The notes under the pieces are model-generated. The model was not told where the DNA came from. It did no database searches and saw nothing but the letters and a program-made list of their open reading frames with translations. Source: Gonatopus flavifemur (Eukaryota > Arthropoda > Insecta > Hymenoptera > Dryinidae). From it: 64,000 nt of DNA. This document shows, in pieces, positions 10,181 to 22,302 of the stretch. Numbering within the stretch: position 1 is the first letter of the stretch; each line of letters starts with the position of its first letter. Made by a program: the position numbers and the translations under genes. The stretch spans positions 7,914,501 through 7,978,500 of the forward strand of contig JAFFJZ010000013.1 in the NCBI GenBank assembly GCA_018340375.1, given 5' to 3'.

Positions 10181-12215
10181 TACAGGGTGGGGCATTTGAA
10201 GTGTCGCGGGCGTTTTTTCCAAGAATGAAGTGAGATACCAGAAAATTTTTCGGACAAAAGTTGTAGGGTACCGAGGGGGACATCCGATGGTGGCCTTGGC
10301 TTTGACCTCAAATCTCATCTTCAAGGGCATTCTGAGATCAACTCTTGTTTTTTAAATAGCATCTCATATTTTTTACTGCAGATTTGGATTCTAGGTCAAA
10401 AACCAAGAAACTTTTGTCTGAACCATTTTCCTGAAATCCGCAAAAATGGCGCTCTAATCGATATTGTTCCATTTTGAATCTGACATTCGAATAACTCGAA
10501 AACGAAGGGTCTTGCAAAAGAATGTTTCGTACAAAAGTTGTCAATACACAACACATTTCAATCGTCTACATTACCACCATTCAGAGCTCACGCGATGTGA
10601 ACAAACGACGGGGTTCAGTGAAAATTCACGATTTTGAAAGTCAGTTTGTCAGTTACATTTGATTATTACTTGGTTTATGACAAACTGAAAATCATAGCTA
10701 TCCGATACACGGTTTCTGAAAAGATCGATATGATCTACATTTACGGTGAAGTGCATGAGAACCCCAGACAAGCATATGACTTGTATGCAGAACGATTTCC
10801 TGAAAGAACAACGCCATCCATTAGGTATTTTCAACGCATTACAAAATTATTCTCAGGAACGGGAAGTGTTACAAGGGAAAAACGACATCGAATGAGAACT
10901 GTTAGCGGAGAAAATGCGGAAGTTAATGTACTAGCTGCAGTAGCCAATAATCCGCACGTGAGCTCTCGTGAAATTGAACTCCATTCGGGAATTTCTCGAA
11001 GAAGTGTTCTTTGAATACTGAAACTCACAAATTCCATCCGTATCACATTTGTTTGCATCAAGACCTTCACGGTGATGATTTCGAAAATCGTGTACAGTTT
11101 TGTCGATGGGGTCTAGCGCAAATGCACAATAACAACTTCATCAACATATTATTTTCTGATGAGTCGACGTTCACCAATCATGGTCAAGTAAATCGACATA
11201 ATATGCATTACTGGGCGACAGAAAATCCAAGATGGTTACGTCAAGTAGAGCATCAAAGACAATGGGCTGTGAATGTTTGGTATGGTATTTTTCGATCTCG
11301 AGTAATTGGACCGTACTTCATCGCAGATACGCTGAATGGAGAGAAGTACAGACATTTCTTAGATCAAGTACTTCCAACATTACTTGAAGACATACCTATT
11401 CAGGAACGATTGAATATGTGGTATCAACACGATGGTTGTCCATCCCATTATGCAGTCACAGCTCGAGAAATATTGGACAGAGATTATCCTGGACGATGGA
11501 TAGGACGTCGTGGACCAGTTCATTGGCCTGCCCGTTCTCCGGATCTTACTTCTCCAGATTTTTTTTTATGGGGATACATAAAAGATACAGTTTATCAACA
11601 AGCACCGACTACACCTGAGAATATGCGTCAACGAATCATCAATGCATGCGCGAGCATCAATGAAGATATTTTAGCACGAGTTCAGCAATCTTTTGTAAAA
11701 CGTTTTGAAATGTGTATTGAAGTCGAAGGCCATCATTTTGAGCATCTACTGCATCAAAATTATCCAAGTGATGTAGACGATTGAAATGTGTTGTGTTTTG
11801 TCTGTTATACCCCATCACCTCCGTTTCAGTTCAAGGGGTCCCCCTTGGAATCAGACAACTTTTGTCCGAAACATTCTCCTCCAAGACCCTCCGTTTTCGA
11901 GTTATTCTAATGTCAGATTCAGTATGGAACAATATCGATTAGAGCGCCATCTTTGCGGATTTCAGGAAAATGGTTCAGATAAAAGTTTCTTGGTTTTTGA
12001 CCTAGAATCCAAATCTGCAGTAAAAAATATGAGATGCTATTTAAAAAACAAGAGTTGACCTCAGAATGCCCTTGAAGATGAGATTTGAGGTCAAAACCAA
12101 GGCCACCATCGGATGTCCCCCTCGATACCCTACAATTTTTGTCCGAAAAATTTTCTCGTATCTCATTTTATTTTTGGAAAAAACGCCCGCGACACTTTAA
12201 ATGCCCCACCCTGTA
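10181..12215. mobile_element. DD41D mariner-type element, copy A
   Basis: The element starts TACAGGGTGG and ends CCACCCTGTA, flanked by TA on both sides (10179-10180, 12216-12217). The terminal inverted arms are long, about 400 bp each, and are nearly identical to those of copy B at 53.2-55.2 kb; both copies are about 2035 bp. It is inserted upstream of the PolB remnant and abuts a second mariner (12227). Open frames inside the arms recur because the arms are repeats. Confidence 0.93.
10694..11784 (+). pseudogene. DD41D mariner transposase, copy A
   Basis: Tc1/mariner-superfamily transposase with an N-terminal helix-turn-helix pair and an RNase H-like catalytic core. The catalytic triad is visible: FSDEST (first D), HDGCPSHYA (second D) and SPDLTSPD (third D). 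41 residues separate the second and third acids, which is the spacing of the DD41D (rosa/Visitor-like) group. Compared with copy B, a CGA codon has become TGA near 11013 and one base is missing just after it, so the frame breaks between the DNA-binding half (to 11014) and the catalytic half (from 11011). The C-terminus runs about 9 residues longer than in copy B. Confidence 0.92.
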
Positions 12216-12226
12216 TATACCCTGTA

Positions 12227-14546
12227 TAGGGTGTCCCATTTTGATTTTTATATCGGAATAACTCAAAAACAAGGAGTTCTGGAGGAAAATGTTTCGAACA
12301 AAAGTTGTGAGATTCCGAGGGAGACATCTGATGGTGACCTTGACTTTGGCCACGGATCTCAACTTCAAGGTCATTCAGAGGTCAACTTTTGTTTCTCAAA
12401 TGAAATCCCCTTTTTTTGATTACAGATTCAGATTTGACGTTGAAGAACAAGAAACTTTTGTCTGAATCATTTTTCCGAATTCCGCACAGATAGCGCTCTG
12501 ATCGATAAAAAATGAGTTTTATGAAACACTCGTATTGCTTTCTGTGTAAAACGGCATTTAACTCTTCGATGTTTTCCTTTCAGCTTCTGAGGATTACCGT
12601 CGCGATTGAAGTTACCCAATGCACCACGAGGAGGTTGAGCGATCGGATTTCGCACATCTGTGTGGCCCTGAAAAGGGCCGATTGTAGACTGTAGAGGTGT
12701 GTAATTTTTCACGACAAACGCTCTGCAATATGTATGAAAATTCACCGTATCAAATTGTTCGATATTTGCACCGTTGACCTGTTGGCATAACCGAACTCGT
12801 CTCTGAAAATGTGGTTCTAACGACAAAAGCACATGACGTGGAATTGTTCGGCAGACAGTTCGTATGCGGCGTTTCATGTCATCTCTGGTCGTCGGTGGTC
12901 TTTCATAAACTACATCTTTGATGAAACCCCTTAAGTAAAAATCCAAAGGGGTAAGATCCGGAGACCTAGCCGGCCAGGCAATGTATCCACCGCGACCAAT
13001 CCATCTGTGTGGATAAGATGTGTTCAAGAAATTTCTGACAATCGCAGCATTATGAGGTGGTGCCCCATCATGTTGAAGCCACATCCTGTTCCGTGTGTAG
13101 AGATCAACATCTTCCCACATCCTTGGTGATTTGTCCCGAATCAATTGCAGATCATTTTCCTTCCTAACAGTACGTTGGAAGAAATGAGCACCAATGATCT
13201 GTCCATTCAAAATCCCACACCACACATTCAGAGTCCAGCGATGTTGATTGTCAACTTGTCGATGCCATCTTGGATTTTCAATTCACCAATAATGACAATT
13301 ATGTTTGTTCATAACATCGTTCCTGCGAAATGTTGCCTCATCACTGAACATCACGTAATTGAAAAAACCAGGCGGTTGCTCCGAGGCCCATTGACCGAAT
13401 TCAACGCTATGTCTAAGATCATCTTTACTTAATGCTTGCACCAATGTAATGTGGTAAGGATGATATTTACCAGATCTTAGTATGCGGTGTGCCGTTGATC
13501 TTGGGATACCTAATTGGTGCTGGATTTCTCTGGGACTAACGTGAGGATTCAGGTGCACCATTCCTAAAACGGCTACTGAGCGTGCATCCATACGATTTCC
13601 ATAATAACGCCTTCTGACTCGTGGGATATGCATTCTTCTAACTCGTCTTTCTATTGAGCGTATCGCCTGAAGTGAAGGCTGGCGTTTATTTGGATACCTC
13701 TCTACATACAATCTTGATGCTGCAGCGTAATTACGTCGACATTCTCCTTGTATCAGGAGAATATCAAGTATTCCACCCCCAAGATAATCCATGGTATTGA
13801 GACCTTCACAACACTGATCAAAGATCTTCTTCAAGTTTGAATCGTATATCGAAAAGAATTTGTGAATGAATGAAGGATATTGAACATTCCGTTTCACTTA
13901 TGTTTGTAAACAATGCTCTAGTATGAACTTTCTTGTTCATGATGCACACAAGTATTGTTGTGTACTTGTGTTTGGCAACAATTCACAGTAACGGTAATAC
14001 GAACAGACATAATTGTCAATATTGATCGATGGAAAATCCCCGCTAGGTCTCCGGATCTTACCACTTTGGATTTTTACTTATGGGGTTTCATCGAATTTCC
14101 AGGGCCACAAAGATGTGCGAGATCTGATCGCTCAACCTCCTCGTAGTGCACATTGGGTAACTCTAATGGCGACGGTAATCCTCAGAAGCTGAAAGGAAAA
14201 CATCGAAGAGTTAAATGCCGTTTTACACAGAAAGCAATACGAGTGTTTCATAAAACTCATTTTTTATCGATTAGAGCGCCATCTGTGCGGAATTCGGAAA
14301 AATGATTCAGATGAAAGTTTCTTGTTTTTCAACGTCAAATCTAAATCTGCAGTCAAAAATAGGGGATTTCATTCAAGAAACAAAAGTTGACCTCTGAATG
14401 ACCTTGAAGTTGAGATCCGAGGCCAAAGTCAAGGTCCCCATCAGATGTCCCCCTCTAAATCTCACAACTTTTGTTCGAAACATTTCCCTCCAAAACTCCT
14501 CGTTTTTGAGTTATTCCGATATAAAAATTAAAATGAGACACCCGTA
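12227..14546. mobile_element. DD41D mariner-type element C with gene-containing inverted arms
   Basis: The left end TAGGGTGTCCCATTTT and the right end AAAATGAGACACCCGTA are inverted repeats. The arms are about 500 bp and extend into the 3' part of the transposase. The plus-strand stretch 14036-14300 repeats, inverted and internally deleted, the C-terminal coding sequence found at 12490-12970, including the third-aspartate motif. The left boundary lies only about 10 bp from the end of copy A. Exact terminal bases are uncertain by a few positions. Confidence 0.85.
12700..13792 (-). pseudogene. DD41D mariner transposase, element C
   Basis: Same family as copies A, B and D but clearly a separate lineage. 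Domains run from 13792 downwards: an HTH region (MDYLGGGILDIL onward), VMFSDEATF with the first catalytic Asp, then a stop at 13283 after CHYW. The reading resumes with MWCGILNG, HDGAPPHNA (second Asp) and SPDLTPLDFYL (third Asp, 41 residues later). A frameshift or stop zone at 13226-13285 separates the halves. Past about 12700 the open frame reads on through the terminal arm and is not genuine protein. Confidence 0.88.
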
Positions 14547-14584
14547 TATACGCATATACTTACCAATTGAACGGTGATAATCAT

Positions 14585-14953
14585 TCATAATGTTTCCAAA
14601 CTCGAATCCCATAGATTGATTCTCAAGCTTAAGATTCTTCCTGCCATCAAGTCTCGTGAAACGTCGAAGCCGTTGAATGGACCAGTCACATACATGCGTG
14701 TGAGCACAAAAATTTCATTTTGTCTCGATAAGTGCACAAATATTTCTTTCAATTCATCTTCCGTTACATTCTCGCGATTCAGTTTACGTGTAAAATGATT
14801 TTTATTGAACAATTTTTTTGTAAAGTAAATAATATTTATAATACGTAGAATCGTATCATGAAGGTCCATTTTCTTTGTATAAAATACGAAATGCGGAGAA
14901 GAATTCATATAAATGTTTAGCCCCGTACTATATAAATCACCGTTGCGTTCCAC
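14585..14953 (-). CDS. Maverick-associated ORF fragment, function unknown
   Basis: A 122-codon open frame (MERNGDLYS onward) on the same strand as PolB, separated from it only by the two mariner insertions. Its end contains RMYVTGPFNGFDVSRDL, which looks conserved rather than random. It may be the original 5' coding region of the PolB gene or a separate small gene. I cannot assign a domain. Confidence 0.35.
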   Translation of the reverse strand: MERNGDLYSTGLNIYMNSSPHFVFYTKKMDLHDTILRIINIIYFTKKLFNKNHFTRKLNRENVTEDELKEIFVHLSRQNEIFVLTRMYVTGPFNGFDVSRDLMAGRILSLRINLWDSSLETL

Positions 14954-15343
14954 TCACGTCTTCGCGACTGAGTAATGATTCTGTCTGATCTTTCACTTCA
15001 TCTCTGATACACTTTTGCTGATGTGTGAAATTTTTTTATATGATTCAAGCAAAGAAGAACAAATGCATCATTAGTCATAAGAAGATGAATATGTACGAAA
15101 ACGGTCACCTTTAATATCAAATTGCAGTATCTGTCATAATGACCTCTATTTTCGTTTGACGATACATATTCCCCTACTTCTTGAAAATGAACTCAAGCAT
15201 CCTAATGATCTAATATGCAATCAGATCAGTTTTAACAACCATTGAAGTGGAGTCAGATTTCGATCTCTGTTACAGTTTTTGTTTTCCCTAAATTTGTAAG
15301 GGATAGTGATTTGAGCATATCGTCGAGTGAGAAGAGGAAAGCA

Positions 15344-16051
15344 ATGACCAATTCCGCGGAGCAAATGATTGATACCATACCCGACCCGCCAGCGGTGCAC
15401 AATATGATGCTGCCAACGACGTATTCATTGAATTTTTCGGGCACTAAACGTGTCACAGTTGGCCTAACTCAATTCACGAATGGTAAATTCTTCCCACGCA
15501 TCTTATCATCTCACAATTCATCAGACGGATTTGATTTTGACATGAGGTCTCAGATGGAATTGAAAGAGCACTTCCCAATCATTAAAAAGTATTTCCAAAG
15601 AGATCAAAAGCAACGGAAAAAGAGTGAAATACGACCGCTTGTTTATGGAGACATCCGGATTTTATTCACCACATCGTATAGTAGCAAATCTATCATTTTC
15701 GAATTTCATCGAGGAACAAAGAATCGGAGCGATGAATCAACTGATAGCGAACGAGATGGGCCATCAGTGAAAAAACAAAAAACATGGGTTCCAAGTATTG
15801 TTATGCAAGAAGTAACGTTTCGTGGTCTATACGATATCTACGAATGTATAATTATCCGATGGAATGAATTGAATACCATCAAAGGACGTGTATTGAAATG
15901 TTTCCAATCGACGGAGTAAAACATTGAATCAGTTTTACCGAACGACTACATCGGCGAAGAACAAGTACAGCAGGCAATACACTCTCCACTGGAAGATATA
16001 AAAAATCGATGTCAAAAATGGATGAACATTTTCAAACTACATATTTCATAA
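15344..16051 (+). pseudogene. Maverick ORF with possible PC4-like fold
   Basis: The frame is open from 15242; a good start is the ATG at 15344. It has a TAA at 15917-15919, but the same frame continues without another stop to 16049-16051, so the TAA looks premature. A segment near residues 25-85 has FSGTKRVTVGLTQF and, later, DFDMRSQMELKEHFPIIKKYF. This resembles the beta-sheet-then-helix pattern of PC4/p15 single-strand DNA-binding proteins; the match is by eye and weak. A Lys/Arg- and Ser/Asp-rich linker follows. It is divergently oriented to PolB and sits in the Maverick between PolB and the ATPase. Confidence 0.4.
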
Positions 16052-17060
16052 TAGTGTTCCAAGAAATTTTATCGATTTATTCAAAGAAGATAATTTACAA
16101 TTTGGTGACGAAAAAGTTGATGTGATCTTATTATTATTCTTCGATATCTGATTTATAATGTGCAAGTGTGAATGAGAAGGAAAAAATATTAGTTTGGAGT
16201 CCCTTTCATATAATTTCGATCTGTTTCATAGAGAATAGTATAATCACATTCGTTTCTTCTATGTTTTTTCGTATGATGTGTGAGTGTGAAGGAGACGGAA
16301 TTTTAGTTTCGGTGTTTTTGAATCACTTTTCATTTGATTTATAATAATAATAATTTCATTATTATCAATATCATTTACTATCCTTTCTCAGGTTATAAAG
16401 ATGTCTTATAAGTAGTTCTTAGTCAATTTTTTGAATGAATTCATTGAATGGGGAGGGAAACTTTGAAAAGTGGTGAATACTAAGGGGCAAAGTGTTTGAA
16501 AAAGATTTGTAGCAGCTGAATAGACCAATATGAAAATTTTTATTGGTCAAATTGAACCGAAAAATATACCTCGGAAAAAAATTGTGAATAAATATCAATG
16601 TTCCCTCAAAAAACACGATATCTTTATTTTCGATAATCTGTAACCCGCATTTCCTCTTCTTGAACCTTGTATCCCGCGAGCTAGATGCAACGGAAACTAA
16701 TTAAGGTTTCAATAAGGAACGGTCAAACATCGTGAACGCGTCTTCAACGGTTTGAATCGTTACAAGTCACTTGAATGTCCACATGAGAATATGTAACTAG
16801 ATGTGGGTGGAATTCAATCCACCGTGCAGACAAAACTTATGATAAATCTGAAACAGTGAAATTATTTTAAGGTCACGGAAAAACTTCAACTTATAAAATT
16901 ACAGAATAATGTATCGATGAAGGAATGGTAAATTATTAGGAATTTCGGTTACAATTTTCCTTTTATAGGAGGAACAACACATATCCAGGCATACTCTGAA
17001 GAAAAATAGAGGTGAACCATTGAATTTGAGAAAAAACATTTTTTCGTCATGATCATGAAG
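16052..17060. other. no supported gene; Maverick-internal AT-rich DNA
   Basis: About 1 kb of AT-rich sequence between the PC4-like ORF and the LINE. Two related phrases around GTGTGAATGAGAAGG (16165) and GTGTGAGTGTGAAGGAGACGG (16277) suggest an old ~110-bp duplication. Nothing else is recognisable. Confidence 0.35.
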
Positions 17061-17332
17061 TAATCAGTCTTATGACTGGTTTGATGGAATCCTCCAACCC
17101 TGTCCATTATCCACTAACCGCTTCATTTCTGCATATCTACGGCAACCCTTATCTTGTATAATTCGCTTCATATAACTCAATCTAGGTCTACCTTTCCGAG
17201 TTTTACCATTCATTTTTCCTTCCAATATTGTTTCCAATGAGCTATCACGCCCCAATGTGTGTCCTATCAGATTACTCCTTCTTTTCACGACCTTTCTCAA
17301 GAGATTTCTTGTTTCATTTACCTTCTCAAGTA

Positions 17333-17505
17333 GGTAGGGGCTCTTTTTGCCGAAAACGTTTTTCGCCGAATACACTGTAATTTGACAATCGATAGTCACC
17401 TCTAGAAATCACTAGGAGATTTCGTAGTGATCTCTAGAAATGACTAGCGATTGTCGAATTAAGTTTATTCGGCGAAAAACTTTTTCGGCAAAAGGACCCC
17501 CTACC
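17333..17505. mobile_element. palindromic MITE 1 in LINE, 9-bp TSD
   Basis: A 173-bp near-palindrome begins GGTAGGGGCTCTTTTTGCCG and ends with its inverted counterpart. It is flanked by a perfect 9-bp direct repeat TCTCAAGTA (17324-17332 and 17506-17514). A 9-bp duplication is typical of Mutator-like elements. Removing it restores the LINE reading across KVRDEGVLE and VNETRN. Confidence 0.93.
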
Positions 17506-18106
17506 TCTCAAGTACTCCTTCATCTCTTACTTTCTCTATCCACTTTATTCTGAGCATCTTTCTATAACACCACAATTCAGAAGCTTCAAGTCTTCGTTGG
17601 TCCGTTCTTCCAATCATCCAAGTTTCGCAGCCATATAATGCTGTGCTCCAAACGTAACTCTTCAAGAATTTCTTCCTTCCTGCTGAGCTAATATTCTTCG
17701 AACATAGTAACTGTTCCTTCTGGTGGGAAGCCTGTTCCCCTTGTGCTATTCTTGCTCTTATATCTCTTTCGCTTTTACCGTTTTCCGTAATTATGCTTCC
17801 TAGATATTTGAATTCTTTCACCTGTTCAATTGTCTCGGTATCTATTTTGATTTTCGTTCTTCTAGCTGTTTTCGCTGCTGTACAAATCATGAATTTCGTT
17901 TTGTCTTTATTCATATTCATACAATATTTGTCTAGTGATATTTTTTTCATAGTGTTGAGAGTATTTTCTAACTCAGCACCACTCGTAGATGATATAGCTA
18001 TGTCATCCGCGAATCTCAACATGCTTACATTTTCACCTTGAATCTGTAATCTCAATTGCACTTGCTCCTCCACTTCGTTCATCGCTTCTTCTGTATACAA
18101 ATCGAA

Positions 18107-18256
18107 GGTAGGGAGTCTTTTGATCGAAAAAGTTTTTGGCCGAATCGACATGATTTAACAATCGCTAGTCATTTCCTAGTGTTCTCTGGAAGCGACTAGT
18201 GATTGTCAAATCATGTCGATTCGGCCAAAAACTTTTTCGGCCAAAAGACCCCCTAC
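18107..18256. mobile_element. palindromic MITE 2 in LINE, 9-bp TSD
   Basis: A 150-bp near-palindrome of the same family as MITE 1 (terminus GTAGGGAGTCTTTT, shared core words CGCCGAAT/GGCCGAAT and ACTTTTTCGGC). It is flanked by CAAATCGAA and CAAATTGAA (one mismatch). It sits inside the reverse transcriptase, between LIFNL and YTEEAMNE. Confidence 0.9.
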
Positions 18257-20399
18257 CAAATTGAAAATCAATGACGATAGTGAACATCCTTGTCTCACCC
18301 CCCTTCTAATTTGTGCTCCTCCTTTTTGACCCTCTATTTCTATTATTGCGGTTTCATCCTTATATAATTCATATAGTATTCTCCTATCCCTGAAATTCAT
18401 TCCTACCTTTTTCAGAATCGTGAACATCTTCCCTCACTCAACATTATCGAATGCTTTTTGTGTATCTATAAAACCTGTATACACAGACTTTTTTAACTCT
18501 GGACTTTTCTCTACTACTGTTCCCAGTGCTAATATTGCTTCTCGCGTTCCCCTACTCTTCCTGAAACCGAACTGATCTTTTGCTAATCTACTCTCTATTC
18601 CATCCTCTATTCTCCTGTATATGATTTTTGTCAGTATTTTCGAGGCATGTGAAGTTAAACTGATCGTTCTGTAGTTCTCGCATTTGTCTGCTCCTTGTTC
18701 TTTTGGAATGGCGACAATTTTATCCTCCTGGAAATCTTTCGGTACTCCGCCTATTTCGTACATATCTCTGACCAATTCGAACAGTGCGTCACGAGTTCTC
18801 TGACTGGAGGCTTTGATAAGGTCCGCACTTACGCCATCTATTCCTGGCGCTTCATTATTTTTCAATTCTTTTAAAGCCCTGTCGAATTCTGATCTCAGAA
18901 TTGAAGCTCCCAATTGTTCTTCATCGACATCTTCCTCCTCTAAGAATCCTATATTATCGCTTCCTTCATACAGATCTTCTGAATAATTGATCCATTGTTC
19001 TATTCCTTCCTCCGTTCTCATCAATTGTCTCCCTAGAGAATTTTCAATCTTACTGCTTCTAGATTTCATTTGTCCAAAAAATCTCTCAACAATCCTATAT
19101 GCCTCATCAATTTTTCCTAAATGTAATCTTCCTTCTATATCTTGACATTCCCCCTCCAACCATTGTTCTTTTGCTTTCCTTGATTCTATGATTATTTTAT
19201 TCCTCAGTGCCTTGTACGTCTGCTGATCTTGTTAACTATTCTTATTCTTGTATTTCCTCCTTTCATTGATTGAATCGAGAATTTCTTCTGTTATCCATGG
19301 TTTCTTAGGCTCTATCCTATCGTTCTTCAAAATTCCATCTGCACATTGCTCAATGTTCCTCTTCATATTTGTCCATCCACTCTCCATTCCCAAGTCTCTC
19401 TCTTGTCGATCCTCCAATTTTTCGTCCAACATCACTTTGAATGCCTCCTGTGTTTTTCCTCGTTTGAGATTCTTCAAATTCCATCTTTTCTGCATTCTCC
19501 TTCTCTTCTTCAGAGCTTTGAATTCCAGAGAACATTTCATCAGCAACATATTGTGATCACTATCTATATCCGCGCCTGGGAAAGTTTTACAGCTTTTCAC
19601 TTGGTTTCTAAATCTTTGTTTTACTAATATGTAATCAATTTGATATCTTGCTCTATCTCCTGGCGTTTTACGAGTATAGATTCTTCTTGGATGATTCTTG
19701 AATAATGTGTTGGTAATAACCATTTCATGACTTTCACAGAATTCGATCGAACGTTGTCCTCTTCCATTTCTTTTTCCTAACGCAAAATCTCCTATTATGT
19801 TGGCCTCTTCTCCTTGCCCTTCTACCGCATTCCAGTCGCCTATGATCAATAAATTTTCATCTCCCTTCACATATTCTATCACTTCTTCTATTTCATCGTA
19901 CGTTTTTTCGTTATCCTCCTCTGAGTATGCAGATGTGGGCATGTATACTTGGACTATAACAGTGTCTATCGGTTTTGTTCCAACTCTGACCGTCATTACG
20001 CGTTCGCTATGTTGCAAATAATTCTCTATCCTATTCCCTACCCTCTTATGCATTATAATTCCCACACCTGTTCGACCATTCTTTGATCCTGTGTGAATGA
20101 TCCTATGATCCCCACTCCAGAAATCCCCTTCTTGCGGCCATCTCATTCCACTAATTCCCATCACATCGATACCCAACCTCTTCATTTCCAATTTCAAATT
20201 TTCTAATTTCCCTGTTTGTCTCAGTGATCTAACATTCCACGCTCCGACTCGAAGAATGTCCTCTTTCTTCCCTATCTTCTTTGGTTTTCTATCCTGTTTG
20301 ATGAGGTTCTCTCGAGCAGCCTCCACCTGGAGATCCGAACAGGAGGCTATTTTACCTCCAGGATATTTTACCCGAGAGGACGCCATCATGTTATTGTTG

Positions 20400-21611
20400 T
20401 TGCTTTTCTTTTAATAAATCAAAATTCAAAATCCCAGGTTGGGAGAAAAGATTTCATTCCCTCGGGAATATTAAGGATGTCAAGGAAGGTAGTTTCCCCT
20501 TGCTTTCCCTCTGTTCCTGCCGATGTTCCTGGCGTTGGGATGATTTAGTTTCTCTCAGTTTGTATTCTGCCTCTCGAGTAGTTTATTCCACCCGAAAAAG
20601 AGACTCAAATCTGAGATACTAATCCTCCCCACCACGTAAAGGAAGCAGATACTACCAAGGATGGATAAAAAGGATATCAAGGACAGGTACCAAGAATATC
20701 CCCCTGGAAGACCCGCAATCATCTCACGGGGAGAACATTCTTCCGAATTAAGAAAAAAAAATAGAACGAAACGTTCGCACACGATGGGATAAGTCTCAAA
20801 ATTTTCCAAATTCATCCGAGTTCTTTTGAGAATTCTCCCAAAAAAATCGAAGTGGGCATATATTCCGAAAAAACGGTTTCTTTGCCTGAATCTCAAAATG
20901 AACAATGAACGAAGTGATGAATAATAAAAACGTATTTTTCTCTTGAAAGTACATTTGATAACGAAAATTAAAAAGAAAGCAGCTCGATTGGTGTATTTTT
21001 CGCGAGGTTATGAGCATTTGAAAAAAAACCTCGAATTTCGAAAAAAATCGATATCTCGGAAACGGGTGGTCAAAAAAATTTGAGAAAATTCATGAGAGCG
21101 TTCTTCATCAGTCTCGAACACATCAAGAATTCTCAAAAAGATCGGAGAGGGTGACCTAAAAAAGTGGTCGATTTGGTATGGAATACCCCATACTCATATA
21201 TGTTCAAATAAGAGAGAGGAATAGCAAATTGTCGAATGAAGAAAATGTGTATATTATTCTGAAAATCGAATAAATTATGTCATTTCCTTCCAAACTGTTC
21301 CACAAGGCTGTCTTAGACATGTCAAAATGGTTCACTCTGAATTCTGAGTCAGTCTTGTGTCAATATGATATTTGTTTGATTTCACTTCCTTGGAACTCCT
21401 TTCATACATTCCCAAATACAATGACATGTCACTTTTCGTTTGACCTTCCGGTAGAGGCAATATGGTTCCCGAAATATTTTAATGGAATACGAAATGAAAA
21501 CTTTCTCTCAATGTTCTGTTAGAACTGTAGAATGACAACGAAACGATGCCATATACGATTCGAATTATGTATATTTGAGGATTACCGATCAATTCTGGTT
21601 CATTCATCAAC
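20400..21611. other. no supported gene; possible TE terminus
   Basis: 20400-20540 may be the 5' leader of the LINE. Around 21000-21190 the sequence ends in a phrase (GGTATGGAATACCCCATA) preceded by A-rich text that looks like a degenerate transposon terminus. No matching opposite end was found and no domain is visible in the open frames. The stretch up to 21611 should be Maverick DNA upstream of the ATPase. Confidence 0.3.
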
Positions 21612-22300
21612 ATGAACACTAGGTGGAAACACCCATGCACCGCTTTAATTTGTGGTCCCACAAACTGTGGTAAAACATATTTTGTCGCTAATTTCTTTCG
21701 ATATATGGATCGAATGAGTGATGCTCGGTTGGATCGGATACTTTTTTTTTTAACGCGGAATGGCAACATACTCATCAACAAAGTTTCACTGCTCGTAATA
21801 TCGAATTCCGAGGTGTTCCCAATCCAAATGATTATTCGAATGATCCAGAATGTTCTAAATTAGTGGTTATCGATGATCTCATGCGTGAATCTTCCACTAA
21901 CGCTGTGGTCGATCTTTCCACCAAAGGCAGTCATCACAAGAATTTAAGCGTCATTCACATCACTCGAAACCTTTCCCATCAAGGGCGGGGCCAACGCGAT
22001 ATTTCGCTGAATGCTAGTTACATTGTGGTGTTAAAAAATCCTCATGATCGTGCGCAAATCAATCATCTTGCTCGACAAATTTTTCCTGGAAACAAACGTT
22101 TTCTGCAAGAAATATATTATGACGCAACATCACGACCACATGATTATTTGCTATTAGATTTGAAACAGAGAACACCTGATAATTGTCGATTTCGAACATG
22201 CATTCTCCCTTGTGATTCCTATCAGTATGCTTACGTTCCTTGTGAGGGTTTGAAGGGGCATGATATCTGTCGTAATGTACCAGTTGTTCATTTGTTATAG
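21612..22300 (+). pseudogene. Maverick FtsK/HerA-type DNA-packaging ATPase, one frameshift
   Basis: Would pump element DNA into capsids. Starts at ATG 21612 (MNTRWKHP). Walker A is GPTNCGKT (residues ~15-22) and Walker B is LVVIDDLM, in the second frame near 21855. Then come the sensor-like STKGSHHKNLSVIHITRN and NLSHQGRGQRDISLNASY blocks, and a C-terminus ending at 22300. The frame shifts once in a run of ten T (21741-21750); everything on either side is conserved. This may be a real lesion or a homopolymer sequencing error. It is the first gene of a same-strand cluster leading to the capsid genes. Confidence 0.88.
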
Positions 22301-22302
22301 AG

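Larger units (their letters stand above)
17070..20389 (-). pseudogene. non-LTR retrotransposon ORF2 (APE endonuclease + reverse transcriptase)
   Basis: Reading from 20389 down: an apurinic-type endonuclease (GAWNVRSL, GISGMRW, GDWNA, YQIDYI, SDHNML) then a reverse transcriptase (DQFGFRKSRGT, FIDTQKAFDNVE, RQGCSLS, LRFADDIAI). A C-terminal tail with GHTLGRDSS and GKTRKGRPRL is typical of RTE/BovB-like or CFDP2-like LINEs. In the endonuclease the metal-binding Glu expected in GISE is Gly. In-frame stops lie near 19232 and 18431 (the latter at an expected Trp). Two MITEs interrupt it; the 159-bp net gain of one keeps frame, the 182-bp gain of the other does not. Inserted inside the Maverick. ORF1 is not present. 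Confidence 0.9.

Noticed and set aside
10338..10556. Apparently conserved peptide (SFLVFDLESKSAVKN) recurring at 10338, 11786, 53357 and 54863
   Set aside because: It is the inverted terminal arm of DD41D copies A and B read in one frame, not a protein.
19248..20021. Plus-strand frames of 70-100 codons
   Set aside because: Antisense shadows of the LINE endonuclease.
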